Shown here: positions 45,009-50,701 of the stretch, piece after piece
Numbering within the stretch: the first letter of the stretch is position 1
Layout: each line of letters starts with the position of its first letter
Assembly: GCA_027622555.1 (NCBI GenBank)
Contig: JAQBYJ010000033.1
Coordinates: 1 to 50,701 of the forward strand
Length of the DNA: 50,701 nucleotides
Direction of reading: 5' to 3'
Origin: Verrucomicrobiota bacterium
Lineage (GTDB): Bacteria; Verrucomicrobiota; Verrucomicrobiia; Opitutales; UBA2995
Position numbers and translations under genes: made by a program
The notes under the pieces: model-generated
Seen by the model: the letters and a program-made list of their open reading frames with translations, nothing else
What the model was told of the DNA's origin: nothing
The model's database searches: none

Positions 45009-46562
45009 ATGATACATCGTATATCCTTGTTATTGTTACTTGCTATCATTCCGGCCTATGTCTTCGGAGGTGTATTTCCAACTTCGGTTGAAGTGGAAAA
45101 GAAAAAGGGAGCCAAGCCCAGAAATGTTATCTTCATTCTCACGGATGACCATCGTTTCGATGCCATGGGTTTCATGGGACACCCGTTCCTGAAAACGCCA
45201 GGGCTCGACCGCATCGCGGCTGAGGGTGTGCATTTGAAAAACGCTTTTGTAACAACCTCTCTTTGTTCACCGAGTAGGGCATCCATTCTTACGGGTCTTT
45301 ACACCCATAAGCATCGTGTGATCGATAATTCTCGTGATGCTCCCGGCGACATCGTTTATTTTTCAGAATACCTCCAGAAAGCCGGATACAGTACCGCATT
45401 CTTGGGGAAGTGGCATATGGGAGGGGGCAATGATGAGCCTCGGCCTGGCTTTGACCATTGGATCAGCTTTAAAGGACAGGGGAACTATCTGCCACCCTCT
45501 CCGGATTATACGCTCAACATGAATGGCAAGCGAGTGAAGCAGAAAGGCTACATAACCGATGAGCTTAACGATTATGCACTCGATTGGTTAAAAGAGCAGA
45601 AGCCTGACAAAAAACCCTTCTTTCTTTACCTGTCCCACAAGGCTGTTCACGCAAACTTCACCCCAGCCGAACGGCACGAGGGATCCTACCGGGATGAACC
45701 TTGGGAAGTGCCTGACAGTGGGAATCTTTCCCGGGAGCTGGCTGAGAAATCACCCCGTTGGGTCAGGGATCAACGCAACAGCTGGCATGGCATTGATTTT
45801 CCCTACCACAGCGAGCTGGATGTGGAACTTTACTACAAACGCTATTGCGAAGCCTTTCGCGCCGTGGATGAGGGCGTGGTTAAAATAATGGATCAGCTCA
45901 AAGAAATGGGCATTTATGACGAAACGCTGATTGTTTACATGGGCGACAACGGATTTATGTTTGGAGAGCATGGTCTTATCGATAAACGTGTGGCCTACGA
46001 TACGTCGATCCGTGTGCCGATGCTCATGCAATGTCCTGAACTTTTTAAGGGCGGAACAGTGGTTGAAGAAGTGGTGGCCAATATCGATATCGGACCCACG
46101 GTGTTGGATGCCATGGGCCTGGAGACGCCAGAGCACATGGACGGAAAAAGTTTCATTCAATTGGCTCAGAAAAAGGAAGTTCAGTGGCGCGACTATTTTC
46201 TCTATGTATATTATTGGGAAAAAGCCTATCCACAGTCACCCACCGTGTTTGCCCTGCGTGGAGACCGATATAAATACATAACCTACTACGGCCTTTGGGA
46301 CACGGATGAACTTTACGATCTTCAAGTGGACTCGGGTGAAACGAATAACCTGATCAATAGTCCGGAGCATAAGGCTATCGTGAAGGAGATGGACGATCGA
46401 TTGTATGCCATGTTGAATGATGCGGGTGGTATGGCAATCCCGCTTAATCAACCTCCTCCTTATTCAGCCAATTTGCGTTATAGTCACAGGAGTGGATGGA
46501 ATGCCGCGGATTTTCCCGAGTCTATGATTGTGGATGAGCCACCCAATAAAAACGCCCATTAA
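45009..46562 (+). CDS. secreted type I sulfatase
   Basis: A 517-residue exported enzyme (signal peptide MIHRISLLLLLAIIPAYVFG) that removes sulfate esters, probably from algal polysaccharides. The calcium-site aspartates lie in FILTDDHRFD and the catalytic cysteine Cys86 in CSPSRASILTG, the C-x-P-S-R motif converted to formylglycine. Further landmarks are FLGKWHMGG and a second metal site in VYMGDNGFMFGEHGL. Formylglycine formation needs a maturase, and none is present in this window. It is followed 15 bases later by a methyltransferase gene. Confidence 0.93.
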   Translation: MIHRISLLLLLAIIPAYVFGGVFPTSVEVEKKKGAKPRNVIFILTDDHRFDAMGFMGHPFLKTPGLDRIAAEGVHLKNAFVTTSLCSPSRASILTGLYTHKHRVIDNSRDAPGDIVYFSEYLQKAGYSTAFLGKWHMGGGNDEPRPGFDHWISFKGQGNYLPPSPDYTLNMNGKRVKQKGYITDELNDYALDWLKEQKPDKKPFFLYLSHKAVHANFTPAERHEGSYRDEPWEVPDSGNLSRELAEKSPRWVRDQRNSWHGIDFPYHSELDVELYYKRYCEAFRAVDEGVVKIMDQLKEMGIYDETLIVYMGDNGFMFGEHGLIDKRVAYDTSIRVPMLMQCPELFKGGTVVEEVVANIDIGPTVLDAMGLETPEHMDGKSFIQLAQKKEVQWRDYFLYVYYWEKAYPQSPTVFALRGDRYKYITYYGLWDTDELYDLQVDSGETNNLINSPEHKAIVKEMDDRLYAMLNDAGGMAIPLNQPPPYSANLRYSHRSGWNAADFPESMIVDEPPNKNAH

Positions 46563-46577
46563 TTTTCACCTCCAGTC

Positions 46578-47360
46578 ATGAATTACCATGACGCCAACCG
46601 ACTTGCCTGGAATGCGGGCGAGAAGTATCACCGAGAGGCTGTATTTGATTTGGTTCTTCATAAACTGAAGACACCAGGGTTGTTGTGTTTGGATGAGTAT
46701 GCAGTAGATGCTTTAAAAAGAATCGATGTTACTGGAAAATCGGTTGCCCAACTGTGTTGCAATAATGGCCGCGAGCTCATGTCGGTCCTTAAATTGGGTG
46801 CCTGCCGAGGAGTGGGTTTCGATATTTCAGATGAGTTTATCAAACAAGGACAGGAACTCGCACAAAAAAGTGGAATCGCCTGTGAGTTGATTGCCTGTGA
46901 TATTTTCGATATCGAGGAGCGTTTTCATGGGCAGTTTGATTTGGTAATGATAACCGTGGGTGCCCTAGGCTGGTTTCAGGATCTGACCGCTTACTTTGGG
47001 AAAGTGTCAGATTTGTTAAAACCGGGAGGAGAGTTGTTTATTTACGAACAGCATCCGTTCACTGAAATGCTCGATCTTCATGCGAGCGTTGAGGCGCCCC
47101 GGCTGACCTGCGATTATTTCCGGACTGAACCTTACCGGGATTTAGACGGCCTGGATTATTACTCGGGAGTTTTGTACGACTCTCCTCCATCGTATTGGTT
47201 CGTCCATACTTTTTCAAACATCCTGCAGGCGTGCATTGATCAGGGGTTGATTATCAGCTTTGTCGAAGAATTCGAGCACGACATCAGCAACAATTGGCCG
47301 GAGCTGGATGAAGCAGAACTTCGTCTACCCCTATGTTACCTGTTAACGGCAACGAAGTAG
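46578..47360 (+). CDS. class I SAM-dependent methyltransferase
   Basis: A 260-residue enzyme with the Rossmann SAM-binding order: motif I AQLCCNNGRELMSVLKLG, motif II GVGFDISDEFIKQGQELA, ACDIFDIEERFHGQFDLVMITVGALGWF and LLKPGGELFIYEQHP. LCCNNGRE replaces the usual GxGxG; this variant is common in a small-molecule methyltransferase subgroup. Substrate unknown. It lies close behind the sulfatase, probably on the same transcript. Confidence 0.85.
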   Translation: MNYHDANRLAWNAGEKYHREAVFDLVLHKLKTPGLLCLDEYAVDALKRIDVTGKSVAQLCCNNGRELMSVLKLGACRGVGFDISDEFIKQGQELAQKSGIACELIACDIFDIEERFHGQFDLVMITVGALGWFQDLTAYFGKVSDLLKPGGELFIYEQHPFTEMLDLHASVEAPRLTCDYFRTEPYRDLDGLDYYSGVLYDSPPSYWFVHTFSNILQACIDQGLIISFVEEFEHDISNNWPELDEAELRLPLCYLLTATK

Positions 47361-47451
47361 GGCTCGATGCTTGCATCGATGCCAGTCGTAAGGATCACAA
47401 TCACCAACCGTTGAGGCCGAGTTGGGAGCAAGCGACCCTACCGCGCGGTAG
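47358..47451. repeat. facing REP-like palindromes ending in a 14-base perfect palindrome
   Basis: GTAGGGCTCGATGCTTGCAT at 47358 and its near-inverse ending GCAAGCGACCCTAC at about 47428-47441 face each other between two converging genes. CTACCGCGCGGTAG at 47438-47451 is a perfect palindrome that includes the stop codon of the DUF4197 gene. They may serve as a shared transcription barrier. Confidence 0.55.
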
Positions 47452-48226
47452 CTTCCATGACCTTTTTGAAAAGTTCAGCGGAGCGTCCCTTTGGATCCTC
47501 GCGGAAAAGCTTTTCCTGGTTGGCCATCACACCGAAAAACTTGCCCATGAGCTCATCGGTTAAATATCCTTCAATATCGAAATTGGTGGGAAGATTAACT
47601 CCTGTCATCGCAGAAACTTGTCCGAGGAGTCCACCCGTGTCTTCAGGGAGTGCCCCTTTGATTTTGTCGATCCATTCCTGGGCACCGTAATCCTTAACAG
47701 CCGTTTTCACATAGGGGATCAAACTATCCTTGAGTTTGGAGCTGGCTGCTGATTCCAAATAACGGGTCATCGAATCGTCGCCACCTTTGATGATTGATTC
47801 CACATCTGGGAGGTTCAAAGAGCTGATTGTGTCACTAATGGTGTCTTTATAACCTCCTAGCGCATCTGCTGCAGAGTCATTTAAAGAAGAAGTGAATCCT
47901 TTAAATAAATCCGAATTTCCAGTAGCCGCTAGAGCACCCTGGACTTTTTCGAAAGATTCTGGAATCTCAATAGCTTTCTCGGTTTTCGCTAAGTTGGTGA
48001 TTTCAGCAACCGTGTTTTTGGAAATGACCTGAATTGCATCAACGACAGCGGCCTGCATATTCTCCATGGTTGGTTCGGCGGAAGGCGCTTCCTTTTTCCC
48101 TTCACTACTTGCCGAGCTGGCCGAATCCTTTGATCCGCCGCATCCATGGAATAACAAAGATGCTGCAATGAAAACGAAGGTAGAAACGCTTACTAATTCT
48201 CTGAAGTTGCTGATAATTTTATTCAT
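47438..48226 (-). CDS. DUF4197 lipoprotein-like protein
   Basis: A 262-residue protein. The N-terminus has a hydrophobic stretch with ASLLFHGCGGSKDSASSASS: a cysteine at a lipobox-like position followed by a serine-rich linker, so it is probably a lipoprotein, though the lipobox is not perfect. The DUF4197 domain follows: DAADALGG-like, SLIPYVKTAVKDYGAQEWIDKI, GYLTDELMGKFFGVMANQEKLFREDP. Family function unknown. It is a single gene. Confidence 0.75.
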   Translation of the reverse strand: MNKIISNFRELVSVSTFVFIAASLLFHGCGGSKDSASSASSEGKKEAPSAEPTMENMQAAVVDAIQVISKNTVAEITNLAKTEKAIEIPESFEKVQGALAATGNSDLFKGFTSSLNDSAADALGGYKDTISDTISSLNLPDVESIIKGGDDSMTRYLESAASSKLKDSLIPYVKTAVKDYGAQEWIDKIKGALPEDTGGLLGQVSAMTGVNLPTNFDIEGYLTDELMGKFFGVMANQEKLFREDPKGRSAELFKKVMEATAR

Positions 48227-48301
48227 TAATTATGGTGTGTTTAAAATGTAAGTGTGGTCTAGGTGCGTTAGCCGACAAAGTCAAAGCTTCCAAAGTTCCT
48301 C

Positions 48302-49102
48302 TTAGAGATTAATTGTCACGTCTTCCTCGCATTTGGCAAGCCAATCGGTGTGTAGATTCAATAGTCGGTCGACCACTTTGGCATTGGCTTTGGCTAAATC
48401 GTTTGTCTCGGTGCGATCCTTGTAGGTGTCGAAAAGTTCCACAGTCTTTCCGCCGTCAGAGGACACAAGTTTCCATGGACCGTCTGTAACTGCCCAGCCC
48501 TTGGACCATTTCCAGAATAAGGGTTCCTTTCGAGGTGTTGTGCTTCCATGCAATACAGGGGTTAAGGAAACGCCTTCCATGGGAATTATTTTTTTGCCGT
48601 CAAATATTCTTGGGTACGTGGCTCCTGAGATATCGACCAGGGTTGTCATGATGTCGATCATATGTCCGCGAAATGTGCTTATACGACCTGGCGGTTTAAT
48701 TGCTTCCGGCCAGTAGGCGATTAAGGGTGTGCAAATCCCTCCCTCATGGCTATTGTTTTTAAAAAGGCGATAAGGGGTATTGGAGACGTTGGCCCAGTCA
48801 CGACCCAGTGAAGCCCAATATCCAAATGAACCCAGGGGCCCTGATTGCACTTGTGCTCCACGTTCGGCATCTTCTCCTGAGGATCCGTTGTCTGATGCAA
48901 AGAGAATAAGTGTATTTTCACGTTCCCCCATGGCCTCTATTTTTTCGAGCACGCGTCCTATGTTTTGGTCTACCCGATCGATCATGGCTGCATAGATGGC
49001 CATGCGTTTAATTTCCTTCTCTTTTTCTTCAGGAGTTACCTCACTCCAGGGAACATGTGAAGGCTCGGATCTTGGAAACGTTTCATCGGGGTGTAATTGC
49101 AA
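48302..49102 (-). pseudogene. sulfatase C-terminal half, truncated by transposon DNA
   Basis: The frame (266 residues from a TTG that is probably not a true start) matches the C-terminal half of a type I sulfatase: AIYAAMIDRVDQNIGRVLEKIEAMG, LILFASDNGSSGEDAERG (metal site), YRLFKNNSHEGGICTPLIAYWP and a C-terminal AVTDGPWKLVSS...ELFDTYKDRTETNDLA. The catalytic CxPSR motif and signal peptide are missing. Upstream, at 49109-49111, a stop is met and the ISKra4-type remnant begins. It cannot act as a sulfatase. Confidence 0.85.
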
Positions 49103-49112
49103 AAGTTGTCAC

Positions 49113-49480
49113 TCACGCAGCTACTTTTAGTTTCTCCCAGTATGCCTCCTCCTCTTGATTGGCTCTGCAGACTCTGAGGTGTGCCATGGAATGAACGTTT
49201 TGTTCGGTCCACCATGCACCCGATATCTTGAGCCGTTTTTGTAGCACATGCCGGTGTCCCGCCTCGATGAGCCCGGAACCAATTGGCAGCTCTTTTTCGA
49301 TGGCGCTCTTGTAATCGAGTTGGTTGATGCGGTTTTCGAGGTAGCGATAGGCGGTTCGAACAGGAGCTTGCTCCCCGGGAATGGAATCAGCTTCGATATG
49401 GGGTTTGAGAGCTTCAAGAACGCGTTCGGGATGGCCCGACTTCAGACGCTGCTTTTGGACGTCCAGCCAGCGCTTCGTGC
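49113..49480 (-). mobile_element. ISKra4-type transposase C-terminal remnant
   Basis: The frame matches the C-terminal part of ISKra4-type transposases: TAYRYLENRINQLDYKSAIEKELPIGSGLIEAGHRHVLQKRLKISGAWW and HLRVCRANQEEEAYW. The N-terminal parts, including most of the catalytic core, are absent; protein-like sequence ends about 49480, where a GC-rich fragment of another gene begins in the opposite direction. Insertion of this element explains the truncated sulfatase. Confidence 0.75.
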
Positions 49481-49482
49481 CG

Positions 49483-49953
49483 GACATTATCAAACTGCGC
49501 AACGAACTGCCGCAGCTCGGCGAGGTGCATCTCGCCACCGTCGCCTGCGGCAATGACCTCGTCTATTACGGCATCCACGCGCTCTCGATGGCCTGCGCCG
49601 TGCTCGGCAAGGGAGCCGTGAGCGCCATCAACGTCGGCAAGCCCGGCGCAAACATTGCGCGCATCCGTTTCGGCGGGAATCGCGATGTCGTCCTCATCGT
49701 CGGCGAAAGGGAAACCATGAGCGCGGGCTACCAGATCAATCTCTACGGCGAGAAGGGCTGGCGCAGCGTCACGCCTGACTTGACGAACCTTTACGCCTAC
49801 TTGCTGGAGGCATTCCTGGATCTCGTCATCACCGGCAAAGAGACCGTGCCCGTCGAGGAGGAAGTCGAACTCATCGCCGCGCTCGAGGCTGCAAAGCGCT
49901 CCCTCGAGCTCGGACGCGAGGTGCAGCTCAGCGAGGTGATGGAGGACGCATGA
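49483..49953 (+). pseudogene. GC-rich C-terminal fragment of a Gfo/Idh/MocA-family oxidoreductase
   Basis: Recognisable sequence begins PDIIKLRNELPQLGEVHLA and continues GKGAVSAINVGKPGANIARI, RDVVLIVGERETMSAGYQIN and YGEKGWRSVTPDLTNLYAYL, ending in EVMEDA: the C-terminal half of an oxidoreductase of the family. The NAD-binding N-terminal domain is missing. GC content is about two-thirds in a 60-base sample (49501-49560), far above the rest of the window, which suggests foreign origin or an assembly join. It starts where the ISKra4 remnant loses identity. Confidence 0.7.
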
Positions 49954-50041
49954 TCCGGTTTTTTCAGCAGCCGAACACAAAACAGCAACAGCCAGTAAAA
50001 CCCCCACCTCTGCGGCTTCGCCGCTGAAAAGCAAATTCCTA

Positions 50042-50623
50042 TCAGCAAAATTTTGTGGAATTCTCGAAATCTTCAGAGTTGGCATAACAAAAGCCAAGTG
50101 CGATATTTGCTTTGTATTCAACTTCAGCATCAGTCAGAAAAGCCTTAATTCTCTGAATAGCATCAGTTTTGCCTGCAGTATGAGAGAATTTTAAATAAAG
50201 TATTTCATCTTTCTTTCGAGACACTGGATCAGCGTTTAATTCCTGCATTTTTTGAAAAGCTTCATCTGCTCGTGTTTGATTTTTATCAAATGTAGAGAAA
50301 ATCATTTCCATTCGCCATTCTTCAAGCGTTTTCGGCTCTTCTACTTTTTGAGCTTCGGTTTGTTCTTCCTCTTTTACTTCTTCTTTTGCAAGCTCTTCTT
50401 TTTTTGGTAGTTCCTCCTCCTGTTTTCCATGATTTTCGGGATATAAATCAAAATTCTTACCCTTAAGACGAAAATTTCTAAGAAAATGTGAAATATCGCT
50501 TTTGTGTCTAATAACAATAATTATCAAGATAACAAGTACAGCAAGACCCAGCCAAAACCAAAAAGATGTTAGTATCTCCTTTAAAAAATTCAAAATAAGT
50601 TCTAGTTTCTTGTTATCGTCCAT
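50042..50623 (-). CDS. AT-rich membrane protein with acidic linker, probably truncated
   Basis: A frame of 193 residues: an N-terminal transmembrane helix (about 21-41, SFWFWLGLAVLVILIIIVI), a basic stretch, a Lys/Glu-rich coiled-coil-like linker (KQEEELPKKEELAKEEVKEEE) and a helical region with TPR-like alternation (ALGFCYANSEDFENS). The stop comes at the junction with the GC-rich fragment, so the C-terminus is probably lost. One 60-base sample (50461-50520) is about 27% GC. No strong ribosome-binding site precedes the ATG. The family is not recognised. Confidence 0.6.
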   Translation of the reverse strand: MDDNKKLELILNFLKEILTSFWFWLGLAVLVILIIIVIRHKSDISHFLRNFRLKGKNFDLYPENHGKQEEELPKKEELAKEEVKEEEQTEAQKVEEPKTLEEWRMEMIFSTFDKNQTRADEAFQKMQELNADPVSRKKDEILYLKFSHTAGKTDAIQRIKAFLTDAEVEYKANIALGFCYANSEDFENSTKFC

Positions 50624-50701
50624 AAATTTATTCTAAAGGGCACTTTGATAAATTAACTCATTGACAGTCAGTTGCTTATATACAATAAGAAGGTTATATA
50701 T

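Noticed and set aside
49414-50130. 238-codon minus-strand frame at the right end
   Set aside because: It is antisense to the GC-rich oxidoreductase fragment; GC-rich DNA often gives long antisense frames.

Overview
The window looks like a chromosomal stretch of a free-living, probably marine bacterium of the Verrucomicrobiota (Opitutae-like) or a close relative in the PVC group. This is inferred from gene content: a paired DUF1552 / cytochrome-c DUF1592-type secreted system, sulfatases, Tat-exported Gfo/Idh/MocA oxidoreductases, SMP-30 lactonases, many secreted alpha/beta hydrolases and DUF4197, plus REP-like 'GTAGGAGC...GCGA' palindromes between genes. Base composition is mid-range by eye, except in the last ~1.2 kb. 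No rRNA, tRNA or CRISPR array was recognised.

Layout. 1-741: C-terminal part of an IS110-type transposase, cut by the window edge. 1265-3782: two unrelated alpha/beta hydrolases. 3894-11425: a tightly packed purine-degradation operon (guaD, xdhC, xdhA, xdhB, puuD) that would take guanine to xanthine, urate and 5-hydroxyisourate; five REP palindromes sit between xdhB and puuD. 11510-14227 (minus): a PfkB-family kinase, thymidylate kinase and DNA polymerase III delta', translationally coupled. 14413-16371: a TolQ/TolR/TonB-like energy-transduction operon. 16536-18097: a decay zone holding a frameshifted and 3'-truncated membrane/FlgO-like protein gene abutting an IS1380-type transposase remnant. 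18098-19246: an AAA/DUF4143 ATPase with an inverted repeat at its start codon. 19637-20749: DEAD-box helicase.

20824-25718 (minus): serine hydrolase, DUF1552 protein and di-haem DUF1592-type protein. 25870-29760: DUF3016 protein, EamA transporter, secreted esterase, ABM-like protein, an esterase gene split by one in-frame stop codon, and a small membrane protein. 29761-30322: a repeat-rich gap with a 24-bp-arm inverted repeat and REP elements. 30323-37509: SMP-30 lactonase, Gfo/Idh/MocA oxidoreductase, PAS-PAS-PP2C phosphatase, secreted beta-propeller and a ProA-like dehydrogenase. 37547-41831: secreted trypsin-like protease and an esterase::SMP-30 fusion. 41852-44850: aldo/keto reductase, isopropylmalate-type dehydrogenase and amidohydrolase-2. 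45009-48226: sulfatase, methyltransferase, DUF4197 lipoprotein.

48302-50701 is a mosaic: a sulfatase that has lost its N-terminal half, an ISKra4-type transposase C-terminus, a GC-rich Gfo/Idh/MocA C-terminal fragment, and an AT-rich membrane protein that stops at the junction. The best-supported biological system is the purine operon ending in a membrane-bound, cytochrome-c-fused urate oxidase. The most unusual architecture is the esterase::SMP-30 fusion, and the most unusual DNA is the inverted repeat at 29808-29916 and the mosaic right end. I found no clear evidence for a wholly new defence or mobile system. All family assignments come from reading the translated sequence; no database search was run.
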